IMG/VR virus record: IMGVR_UViG_3300047388_000423
Location: 1-64,000 of that record
Source of the DNA: a virus
DNA length: 64,000 nucleotides
Strand: one strand, 5' to 3'
Part shown: in pieces, positions 58,583 through 64,000 of the stretch
Layout of the letters: each line of letters begins with the position of its first letter
Position numbering within the stretch: the stretch's first letter is position 1
Translations under genes and position numbers: made by a program
Notes under the pieces: model-generated
Told to the model about the DNA's origin: nothing
Database searches by the model: none
The model's input: the letters and a program-made list of their open reading frames with translations, nothing else

Positions 58583-58753
58583 TCAGCGGTCTTCCTCACA
58601 CGATAAATCGGGCGATGCTACATCGGGGCCCAACTGTACCCAATGGTGATGAGGCCCACAGGCATCACCCTCGCGAGGGCTGTTATCCTTGGCGGGACCA
58701 AACATAGAACCAAGCGCGAGCAATCCAACAACAATTCCAACAGCAATTCCCAT
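58583..58753 (-). CDS. Small membrane protein with Cys/His-rich end
   Basis: 56 aa from ATG 58753 (GGAG 6-7 nt upstream). TM GIAVGIVVGLLALGSMFG, then CGPHHHWVQLGP and a Cys near the C-terminus. The end could bind metal. Function unknown. Confidence 0.55.
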   Translation of the reverse strand: MGIAVGIVVGLLALGSMFGPAKDNSPREGDACGPHHHWVQLGPDVASPDLSCEEDR

Positions 58754-58821
58754 AATCATCTCCGTTTTCAATTTAGGTACTGAGGCGCGCAGTGTCGCCG
58801 CAGTGGCTGCAATCATTTCAT

Positions 58822-59025
58822 TTAACGCGGAAGTGGACCTTCAAAGTGCACAACAACTTGTTGCGGCGCCCTGGAGCCAAATTGAAAGCCCAGTGTGCCC
58901 GCCAGCGCTGCAACTACGCCAATCAGGACCGCCAGATTACGCGGCGTTTCCCAAAACGCTTGCCGTCGCTTCAATAGAATATCGATCTCCACCAAAGCGC
59001 GCCGCAACTCGTCATCTGTTGTCAT
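58822..59025 (-). CDS. Small membrane protein, one TM
   Basis: 67 aa from ATG 59025. DELRRALVEIDILLKRRQAF is a helix, followed by TM (LAVLIGVVAALAGTLGFQFG) and a short tail. Overlaps the next gene's stop. Confidence 0.6.
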   Translation of the reverse strand: MTTDDELRRALVEIDILLKRRQAFWETPRNLAVLIGVVAALAGTLGFQFGSRAPQQVVVHFEGPLPR

Positions 59026-59179
59026 TTTTTTCACTCGCAAATGTATCGGCGATCATTGATTCGGTTCGTTCCAGATGCTGATCCAATGCGCGCTCGATAC
59101 CGCGGAACAAATTCGCCAGTTCGTCATGAACGCCGCGAACATGGTCGCGTAACAAGGCTTCAATTTCGGTTCGTTTCAT
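59012..59179 (-). CDS. Small helical protein
   Basis: 55 aa: RTEIEALLRDHVRGVHDELA and NLFRGIERALDQHLERTESM. Too short to score well but has both overlap with the next gene (14 nt) and regular helix pattern. Function unknown. Confidence 0.5.
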   Translation of the reverse strand: MKRTEIEALLRDHVRGVHDELANLFRGIERALDQHLERTESMIADTFASEKNDNR

Positions 59180-59212
59180 CGTTTTTCGTTCCTAAAGGCA
59201 TCGATGGCATGG

Positions 59213-59398
59213 TCAGTACTTCGGATCGTAGTAGCGGCGCACCGTGGTGACGACGTAGGAAATCTCTCGCGCCGGGTCGCCACCACATTGGATGCGAGCG
59301 TAAGCTTCGATGGCGTCTGCGTCGTCCTTGGGAAGCTCAGGGTAAAGCTTCTGCACCCATCCTGTTGGGGGGCTGTCGCGCTTCTCAGGTGATGGCAT
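59213..59398 (-). CDS. Small hypothetical protein
   Basis: 61 aa, AAGGAGC 9 nt upstream of ATG 59398. PPTGWVQKLYPELPKDDADA then IQCGGDPAREISYVVTTVRR. An overlapping longer frame from GTG 59472 has no ribosome site and is not taken. Function unknown. Confidence 0.55.
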   Translation of the reverse strand: MPSPEKRDSPPTGWVQKLYPELPKDDADAIEAYARIQCGGDPAREISYVVTTVRRYYDPKY

Positions 59399-59472
59399 TG
59401 TCCGTGCTCCTTATGGATCTCGGCGGTTTCTGTCTTGTTTTTGCGCGCCAATGTTTTGTGATCTGGCGCCAC

Positions 59473-59691
59473 TCATAATTTTCCCAACGCTTTTAGAATG
59501 ACAACGGTTGACGTGATCACGCCACCAATGCCGAATGATAGCGCTGCAACCGCCTGATACATCGCACCAAGATTAGGCTTGGCATCAAGCTTGGCGTCAA
59601 CCACGTTGAATTGCGCATCAATTCGCGCAAACCGAATATCAAGATCGCGGCGCAAGTCGGCAATCTGTTCGGATAATTGTTCGATGTTCAT
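59473..59691 (-). CDS. Coiled-coil membrane protein
   Basis: 72 aa. Coil SEQIADLRRDLDIRFARIDA then TM VAALSFGIGGVITSTVVIL. Same coil-plus-TM layout as the next gene, so they are likely related. Function unknown. Confidence 0.65.
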   Translation of the reverse strand: MNIEQLSEQIADLRRDLDIRFARIDAQFNVVDAKLDAKPNLGAMYQAVAALSFGIGGVITSTVVILKALGKL

Positions 59692-59698
59692 GTTTGTC

Positions 59699-59902
59699 CT
59701 AGTGTTTCAGGGCAACCGCGAGAATAGCGGCATAGGATGCTAGCAACCCGGCGAATAGCCAGGTGCCGATGGTTTGCAAATGCATCAGGCGATTCTCGAT
59801 TCCAGCAACACGGCTTTCGATTCCAGCAAAACGACTTTCTATTCCTGCAAGCCGATGATTGATGCCGGACAACTCGCCTTCGATCCTTTCCTCATGAGTC
59901 AT
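59699..59902 (-). CDS. Coiled-coil membrane protein with heptad repeats
   Basis: 67 aa. LAGIESRFAGIESRVAGIEN is a near-perfect 7-residue repeat (GIESRxA), then TM GTWLFAGLLASYAAILAVAL. Overlaps the next gene by 4 nt. Function unknown. Confidence 0.65.
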   Translation of the reverse strand: MTHEERIEGELSGINHRLAGIESRFAGIESRVAGIENRLMHLQTIGTWLFAGLLASYAAILAVALKH

Positions 59903-60156
59903 TCAGGCAATTCCTTTGTTAGTTGAGCGGGCTTAATCTTGTGTTTGATCATGAGCTTCAGCAGGAGTTGGACAGCGCGCGGAATACGCTGGCCGTTGGC
60001 ATAGCCGTTCGAGGTGCGGCGCACGACGTCCAGAAACTTCGCCGCGGTGATCTGATTCAAGCCCAGCGCTTCAATGGCTTCGCTGTATTGCTCGCCGGTC
60101 ATTGCGCCGTTTCTCTCTCGAGATTGTCCGGCCTTTTGCTGCGGTTTTCTGGCCAC
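59899..60156 (-). CDS. XRE-like HTH protein
   Basis: 85 aa from GTG 60156 (AAAGG 7 nt upstream); ATG at 60102 is an alternative. EQYSEAIEALGLNQITAAKF with LDVVRRTSNGYANGQRIPRA is a helix-turn-helix of the phage XRE type. Candidate regulator for the TGAGCA operators upstream of its operon, and TGCTCATGAGCA lies at 60204. Confidence 0.65.
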   Translation of the reverse strand: MARKPQQKAGQSRERNGAMTGEQYSEAIEALGLNQITAAKFLDVVRRTSNGYANGQRIPRAVQLLLKLMIKHKIKPAQLTKELPE

Positions 60157-60267
60157 GGGTTACCTTTCGCGGTTGCAGGTTTCTGGATTATATGCGCAAC
60201 ACCTGCTCATGAGCAAGTGCTGCGCATCTGTTTTTGGGTTAGTTCGGTGGGTATTTGTGTTGCGGCT

Positions 60268-60462
60268 CTATTCGACGCGCGCTTCGGCGAGGATGGTGTG
60301 CTCGTTGATCAGGTTTTTAAGCAACCTGGAGAACCGGCTTGCGTCTGCGCCCGATATACAAGGGAAGCGGAATAGTTGTTCGCTTTCGACGTCGCGCAAT
60401 ACGACGTCGTAAACAATGGACCTGTCGGTCAGAACGGTTTCAACGGTTTTGATGGTTGACAT
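60268..60462 (-). CDS. Small hypothetical protein
   Basis: 64 aa. TVLTDRSIVYDVVLRDVESE and RFSRLLKNLINEHTIL: beta then helix. A hairpin with a TTTCGG loop lies in its leader (60503-60527). Function unknown. Confidence 0.55.
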   Translation of the reverse strand: MSTIKTVETVLTDRSIVYDVVLRDVESEQLFRFPCISGADASRFSRLLKNLINEHTILAEARVE

Positions 60463-60502
60463 GGGTGGTGCTCCTATGAGGGACGATTCCCTATTGCTTC
60501 AA

Positions 60503-60527
60503 ACCGGGTAACCTTTCGGTGCCCGGT
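60503..60527 (-). promoter_or_regulatory. Intergenic hairpin with CCTTTCGG loop
   Basis: ACCGGG, loop with TAACCTTTCGGTG, CCCGGT: 6-bp stem between the genes at 60550 and 60462. The loop resembles that of the hairpin at 62400. Terminator-like stem but no T-tract. Confidence 0.45.
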
Positions 60528-60549
60528 GTGAAGCTATGGCTGTCGGGAT

Positions 60550-61326
60550 TTAGGCGTGAACCGCGTCTAGACGGGCACGGGTCCGCGAATAGGCGCGCAT
60601 CTGTCCGATGCCGCCGTGAGCGATGATTGCGATGGAGGTTTTAGCTTTGGCCGATCGGCCACCGCAGGCTTTGCAGAGCGCGCAAGTCGTCACCTTGCCT
60701 TTTTCCATTGAAGCGGGGCAGGCAATCTCGTTTGCCAACCTGTTCTCAAAGGGCAGACGCGTGCGGAAGGTGCGCCAGCCCAGCGCGGTTGCGGCTTGCT
60801 GTTCCTCCGCGGTGTCGCAGGATGCCATGCAATGGCGCTTGAACTCGGGAAACGTGCGCCATTGGTGTGTGTAGCCGGCTTTCGTCTTCACCTTGCGCAA
60901 CATCACATGCCAGACATCGGCGGGAACGGCCGCAGGATCGCCATAGGTGCCAAGCCTGACCGCATGGTCTGCGAGATACTCGCAAGCCTGCTCAGGGGAA
61001 ACGTGCGGATAAATATCGCGCTCGTAACCGTCATAGACGCCAAGCGGACCTTGGCCGATCACAACATAGCAGGAACGATCCTTCCAGCTGTTCGACGCGC
61101 TATCGTACCAGCCGCGATGAACGCAGGAACCGCATACTGATTTGTCGAGACCTTGGCGCACAGCGTCAACGGGGTTGATATCATCGCGCAGGATGTAGGT
61201 TGCGACTAGCGCACCGGTTTTGGAATTCTTGCTGGCGCTAGTGACGCGCGTTGCAATGGCGACAATCGGAGATCCATCAAGCATTGACGGGCCACGGTAA
61301 AAGATAAAACCATTCGGGGTCGACAT
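60550..61326 (-). CDS. Cys-rich conserved phage protein
   Basis: 258 aa from ATG 61326. VCGSCVHRGWYD ... DRSCYVVIGQGPLGVYDGYE, RHCMASCDTA and ACPASMEKGKVTTCALCKAC give several CxxC pairs. I recognise this as a widespread phage protein with GxC-type zinc sites whose role is not established. Alternative earlier starts would overlap the operator. Under operators at 61348-61415. Confidence 0.7.
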   Translation of the reverse strand: MSTPNGFIFYRGPSMLDGSPIVAIATRVTSASKNSKTGALVATYILRDDINPVDAVRQGLDKSVCGSCVHRGWYDSASNSWKDRSCYVVIGQGPLGVYDGYERDIYPHVSPEQACEYLADHAVRLGTYGDPAAVPADVWHVMLRKVKTKAGYTHQWRTFPEFKRHCMASCDTAEEQQAATALGWRTFRTRLPFENRLANEIACPASMEKGKVTTCALCKACGGRSAKAKTSIAIIAHGGIGQMRAYSRTRARLDAVHA

Positions 61327-61347
61327 TAGAAAGAGCCTTTCGGTTGC

Positions 61348-61415
61348 TGAGCAGAAATTGCTCATAGGCTCTACTGAGCAGATATTGCTCATACGGTCAA
61401 GAGCAATTTTTGCTC
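61348..61415. promoter_or_regulatory. Three TGAGCA-N5-TGCTCA operators
   Basis: TGAGCAGAAATTGCTCA (61348-61364), TGAGCAGATATTGCTCA (61375-61391) and GAGCAATTTTTGCTC (61401-61415) form a tandem array about 27 bp apart, upstream of the gene that starts at 61326. Same site as 62651 and 62678. Spacing near 2.5 helical turns suggests cooperative repressor binding. Confidence 0.85.
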
Positions 61416-61442
61416 ATGGCAAAATTATTTTCCAGGCAAAAG

Positions 61443-61469
61443 AAAAAGGCCGCTCGAAAGCGGCCTTTT
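61443..61469 (-). terminator. Rho-independent terminator of the 62.6-61.5 kb operon
   Basis: AAAAAGGCCGCT, loop CGAA, AGCGGCCTTTT: 11-bp stem; on the minus strand it ends in CCTTTTTCTTTT. It lies 45 bp after the stop of the last gene at 61514 and insulates the operators next to it. Confidence 0.85.
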
Positions 61470-61513
61470 GGTAAGGAGATGTTGGTTGGCTTATGCGGTT
61501 ACTCCACTAAGCG

Positions 61514-61699
61514 CTAGATGCTAGATGGCTGCGGGCTTTCTGCTTCCTCGAACCGAGGAGCATCGGCATGCCATTGCGCACCATACTCCCGACACGCGAA
61601 AGCGGTTTGGCTACGTACTTCGACGCGCACGCCAAAGCACTCGGGGCATTGGAAACCCGCACGGATGCGAGACTTCTCGTTAGCGGTATAAGCGAGCAT
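61514..61699 (-). CDS. Zinc-ribbon-like protein
   Basis: 61 aa. FQCPECFGVRVEVRSQTAFA with C following gives CxxC then a Cys further on. Probably a treble-clef Zn finger binding nucleic acid. Stop and start overlap 1 nt with the next gene. Confidence 0.6.
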   Translation of the reverse strand: MLAYTANEKSRIRAGFQCPECFGVRVEVRSQTAFACREYGAQWHADAPRFEEAESPQPSSI

Positions 61700-61923
61700 T
61701 AATCTGTTTCCTCCCTACTAAGCGCTAGATAGCTGCGGGCTTTCTGCCATTGCTCGCTGTCGTTTACGTTCCAAGCCTGCGCTTTGAGTACTTGTAACTG
61801 TTTGACGGTGCGAGACGTCCAAAAACAAAGCGCACGATTAGCGAAAGCGGGATCAAGCGAAGCGGTCAGGTCATGATCTGCCTTGAGTTGTTCCCATGAG
61901 AGAATATCAGTCCACTGAGACAT
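61699..61923 (-). CDS. Small hypothetical protein
   Basis: 74 aa. Trp rich (SQWTDILSWEQLKADHDLTA; LCFWTSRTVKQLQVLKAQAW). Alpha/helical. Function unknown. Confidence 0.55.
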   Translation of the reverse strand: MSQWTDILSWEQLKADHDLTASLDPAFANRALCFWTSRTVKQLQVLKAQAWNVNDSEQWQKARSYLALSREETD

Positions 61924-61927
61924 TGAT

Positions 61928-62149
61928 TTAGGCCTTCCACATTGCAGCTAATTTGCGCGGGACTTCGTTCTGTGCGGTTTCAATCCAGCCCGGAATAGTT
62001 GGATCACCCATGGTTTGAACCGGCTTGCGGTTGCCAGTGGTGCGGTAACCTTTCCAGCGCTTGTTTTTGAATTGTTCAATGGCGAGGAAATATTCGCGGT
62101 CGCCGTTCGCGAATTCCTGATGATAAACTTTGCCTGCTTCGAAGTGCAT
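61928..62149 (-). CDS. Small hypothetical protein
   Basis: 73 aa. HFEAGKVYHQEFANGDREYF and NKRWKGYRTTGNRKPVQTMG: beta strands then a basic end. Function unknown. Confidence 0.55.
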   Translation of the reverse strand: MHFEAGKVYHQEFANGDREYFLAIEQFKNKRWKGYRTTGNRKPVQTMGDPTIPGWIETAQNEVPRKLAAMWKA

Positions 62150-62150
62150 A

Positions 62151-62354
62151 TTAGGTCCTTTCCGCGATTAGCTCGCCGTTTTTCCAGATTTGGACAAGCG
62201 CTAATCGGCAGGAAGCTTCAGAGTTAATGCGATACTGATCAGACAGCATGTAGCGCGCTTCCTGCTTTGCTTCTTTGAGCGTGTCGGCGGAACGTTCGAC
62301 ATCACAGCCATTGTGTGAGTCGGTCGTTTGAAAGCCTTGAAGGGAGTAGATCAT
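62151..62354 (-). CDS. Small hypothetical protein
   Basis: 67 aa. MIYSLQGFQTTDSHNGCDVE and TLKEAKQEARYMLSDQYRIN; one Cys pair. Function unknown. A hairpin with a CCTTTCGG loop lies in its leader (62400-62434). Confidence 0.55.
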   Translation of the reverse strand: MIYSLQGFQTTDSHNGCDVERSADTLKEAKQEARYMLSDQYRINSEASCRLALVQIWKNGELIAERT

Positions 62355-62399
62355 GTTGGTTTGTCTTTCGAGTTGATGGAAGCGGGATGCTTCTAATGC

Positions 62400-62434
62400 C
62401 TTAAGCCGCGTATCCTTTCGGAGCGCGGCGTAAG
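62400..62434 (-). promoter_or_regulatory. Intergenic hairpin with CCTTTCGG loop 2
   Basis: CTTAAGCCGCG pairs with CGCGGCGTAAG around a loop containing TATCCTTTCGGAG. The loop core CCTTTCGG is shared with 60503. Between genes at 62451 and 62354 on the leftward operon. Confidence 0.5.
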
Positions 62435-62450
62435 AGCAGAGCGAGTATGG

Positions 62451-62627
62451 TTAGGCAACAATTCGGAGACAGTGCGCCTTGCTAACAAGTTGGAAGCGAG
62501 CCTTTGCCTTTTCTATCCATTGGCCTTTGACTAGCTTGACTGCCTTGCCTTGCCAGCAATGCGCCAAGTCAGGGTCGCGAAGCTCTTCGACGCGGTAGAA
62601 TTGATTAGCGGTGGTTTCGATGATCAT
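62451..62627 (-). CDS. Small hypothetical protein
   Basis: 58 aa from ATG 62627. IETTANQFYRVEELRDPDLA and AKARFQLVSKAHCLRIVA: beta/helix mix. First gene after the operators at 62651, leftward. Function unknown. Confidence 0.55.
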   Translation of the reverse strand: MIIETTANQFYRVEELRDPDLAHCWQGKAVKLVKGQWIEKAKARFQLVSKAHCLRIVA

Positions 62628-62650
62628 TGAAATTTCCCTTCGTGTTTGAC

Positions 62651-62694
62651 TGAGCAGAAATTGCTCATGAGCAACCATGCGCAGAAATTGCTCA
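62651..62694. promoter_or_regulatory. Two TGAGCA-N5-TGCTCA operators
   Basis: TGAGCAGAAATTGCTCA (62651-62667) is identical to 61348, and TGCGCAGAAATTGCTCA (62678-62694) differs at one base, spaced 27 bp. They precede the leftward operon starting at 62627. Confidence 0.85.
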
Positions 62695-62799
62695 GCGCGT
62701 CAAGTACGTTTTTTATTTTTCTCAAATTATTTTGCAAGCGCTTGGAAATGGTGCGGAAAATTTGCGCGCGCGGCGTTTGCGTCACTGCACGACGTTTCG

Positions 62800-62898
62800 T
62801 CATCCCTTCTTCGCCTTCTTCTCTTCCTTCTTCGCCTTCTTCCGCTTCTTCGCGAGATCTTTAGTGGTATACCTCTTGCCTTGTATCGACAACCGCAT
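62800..62898 (-). CDS. Tiny Lys-rich protein
   Basis: 32 aa from ATG 62898: MRLSIQGKRYTTKDLAKKRK then KAKKEEKKAKKG. Highly basic Lys/Ala C-terminal half, histone-H1-like. Divergent from the antitoxin, sharing a 25-bp gap. I recall similar tiny proteins in rhizobial phages. Probably DNA binding. Confidence 0.5.
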   Translation of the reverse strand: MRLSIQGKRYTTKDLAKKRKKAKKEEKKAKKG

Positions 62899-62923
62899 TA
62901 CATGAGTTCAGGAGGTGCCTGTC

Positions 62924-63190
62924 ATGAAGACTGCGACCCTGAACGTTCGCCTCGAACCCAGGCTGAAGGGCCAGGCGGAGCGTGTCCTGAAGGCGCTTGG
63001 CCTGTCACCGACTGAGGCGGTGACTTTGTACTATCGGCAGATTGCCCTGCGGCGGGGGCTGCCGTTCGACGTGTGTATCCCGAATGCTGAAACTGTCGCT
63101 GCGCTGGAGGAGGCGGAGCGCGGCGGCGGCAAGGTTTATCATGGCACCGGCAAACAGGTTATCGACGCTGTTCTCGCCGATGACGAATGA
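62924..63190 (+). CDS. RelB/DinJ-like antitoxin
   Basis: 88 aa from ATG 62924 (CAGGAGG 8 nt upstream). TATLNVRLEPRLKGQAERVL with KALGLSPTEAVTLYYRQIAL is a ribbon-helix-helix DNA-binding domain; the C-terminal tail wraps the toxin in this family. Overlaps the toxin start by 4 nt. Its partner is damaged. Confidence 0.8.
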   Translation: MKTATLNVRLEPRLKGQAERVLKALGLSPTEAVTLYYRQIALRRGLPFDVCIPNAETVAALEEAERGGGKVYHGTGKQVIDAVLADDE

Positions 63191-63624
63191 AAACATCGCG
63201 CGCTGTCGGTGCCTTTCGGAAAGACCTGAAGCTGTTGCGTCGGCGACGTTATGATCTCGACAAACTCACAACTGTCATTGACCTGTTGATGACGGTCGGT
63301 TTTCGCCCAATCCCGGCCGCTACCCTATTCATTTTGCTGCTACTGCGAAAAAGGGAACCTGGAATTTTTGGATGCATGGTTGCCTTGGCAACTATCTGGC
63401 CTATCAAAGCCCGTCTCGGGGCTGATCGCCCTCGGTTAAGCCGTGACTGTCCGCAAAACGATCGGCGGTTGCCTATCGACTGGCGCTATATTCCTCAATG
63501 CTTTCAATGCCAGCTAAATCACACTGTCCGTAAACCGGTCATTAAACGCACAGCTTCTCTGAGAGGGGGAGAACGCAGAACGCGGCGGGAGAGGGTGGGA
63601 TCATCCTCCCTCGGATGGGGGTAG
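63187..63624 (+). pseudogene. YafQ/RelE-like toxin, frameshifted
   Basis: N-terminus MKTSRAVGAFRKDLKLLRRR with YDLDKLTTVIDLLMT is clear YafQ-like. After PIPA (about 63319) the expected toxin core appears in another frame: RYPIHFAATAKKGTWNFWMH and GNYLAYQ versus the family's RYRDHxLKGNWxxxREC and LLIY. A single missing base would explain it. After that frame there is an early stop. As read, the ORF continues for 145 aa with unrelated sequence. Probably inactive. Confidence 0.65.
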
Positions 63625-63903
63625 GGGCAGGGTCCCACCCCCATGCTGGACAGGCCGGCCCCCTCTCGATCGTCTGTATAAGTACCCCCCAAACACCCAG
63701 CCCCCAAAAACCAAGCCCTGACCATCCTCACAAACCCCCTCCACAACCGCCTACAAACCCCGCTGATGCGTTAAACGTCATTCCCCGGCCCAGACAGCAC
63801 CCTGCAGCCCAGGCCTCTCCAGCGGCCTCGCCAGCCGGTTCCCTGAAAATGTTCCATAATCTTCTTTGCAAAACCCTTAGCTCTTGAGCTAGTTTGCCGG
63901 TCC
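63625..63903. other. Non-coding stretch
   Basis: Pro-coding composition (runs of C) gives short open frames without family resemblance. Inverted sequences such as GGGTAGGGGCAGGGTCCCAC with CCCCCATGC are visible. It probably contains the leader of the gene at 63904. I see no supported gene. Confidence 0.4.
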
Positions 63904-64000
63904 ATGGATCTTGCCGTGGGCCAGCAGATTGCGATCCGGCTTGCCGATGAGGGGGTACCGTTGCGCGCCATTGCCCGCGCCACCGAGATCCCGTCGACCC
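63904..64000 (+). CDS. Winged-helix/HTH protein, 5' part (C-terminus outside window)
   Basis: From ATG 63904: MDLAVGQQIAIRLADEGVPL then RAIARATEIPST, cut by the window end. IRLADEGVPLRAIARATEIP is a helix-turn-helix of a resolvase/sigma-like kind. The reading frame left over at the end (one base) fits the two bases at the start of the window, so this plausibly continues into 1-365 with a gap of unknown, frame-preserving length. Confidence 0.7.
   Translation, partial: MDLAVGQQIAIRLADEGVPLRAIARATEIPST

Noticed and set aside
57828-62678. tRNA genes among the small-gene region
   Set aside because: No cloverleaf with T-loop GGTTCGAATCC-type sequence seen on either strand.
63519-63746. 75-aa minus-strand frame near the window end
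   Set aside because: Pro/Gly composition only, no ribosome site and no family.

Overview
The window reads as an almost complete genome of a temperate double-stranded DNA bacteriophage (or its prophage) of an alphaproteobacterium, most likely a Bradyrhizobium or Rhodopseudomonas relative. Evidence for the host: high GC content, a GcrA-type cell-cycle regulator with a neighbouring DNA methyltransferase, and small winged-helix, HTH and Cys-rich proteins of a kind I associate with rhizobial prophages (family recognition only, no search was run). The two window ends carry the 3' part (from base 1) and the 5' part (from 63904) of what looks like one winged-helix gene. That suggests a circular or circularly permuted molecule only slightly longer than 64 kb, cut inside this gene. 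A portal, large cargo-like proteins, and no recognisable tape measure or tail-tube gene suggest a short-tailed (podovirus-like) virion, by inference.

Layout. 1-4.6 kb: leftward packaging operon (small-terminase candidate, small proteins, TerL, a YkgJ-like Cys-cluster protein), divergent from the head genes. 4.7-34.8 kb: rightward late region with portal, a glycosyltransferase fusion, Pro/Gly-rich protein, lysis cassette (secreted protein, holin candidate, DPBB-GH25 endolysin), scaffold, major capsid protein, connectors, collagen-like fibres, a neck or tail protein, an inserted HNH endonuclease on the opposite strand, and three large ejection-type proteins. 34.8-38.9 kb: leftward DUF927-type ATPase and two ParB-like proteins, with a divergent YdaS/Cro-like regulator across a palindromic operator. 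39-40.5 kb: tyrosine integrase, excisionase-like gene and a putative attP. 40.5-44.6 kb: leftward run of overlapping tiny genes, many ending in the same AALDKD tail. 44.7-46.8 kb: regulatory switch (XRE, winged helix, Cro-like) with palindromic operators. 46.8-57.8 kb: rightward replication and recombination operon (GcrA, PD-(D/E)XK, methyltransferase, RuvC-like, Sak4-like ATPase, SSB-like, Cas4/RecB-like nuclease, TOPRIM-helicase). 57.8-62.9 kb: leftward small membrane, coiled-coil and early genes under a third operator family. 62.8-63.6 kb: small Lys-rich protein, RelB-like antitoxin and a broken YafQ/RelE-like toxin.

Most notable: the major capsid gene is interrupted by a compact, ORF-less group I intron whose exon pairings (P1 with its U-G pair, and P10) can be read from the sequence, and by a second, unexplained gap of about 31 nt that introduces a stop and a frameshift. 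About 700 bp of degenerate GGCNN pentamer array lies just before the primase-helicase gene, and 11 copies of GATACG/CGTATC follow it, together a candidate replication origin. The repeated AALDKD tail looks like a modular stop/Shine-Dalgarno/start linker between overlapping genes. Product names rest on motifs and family memory; none was verified by database search.
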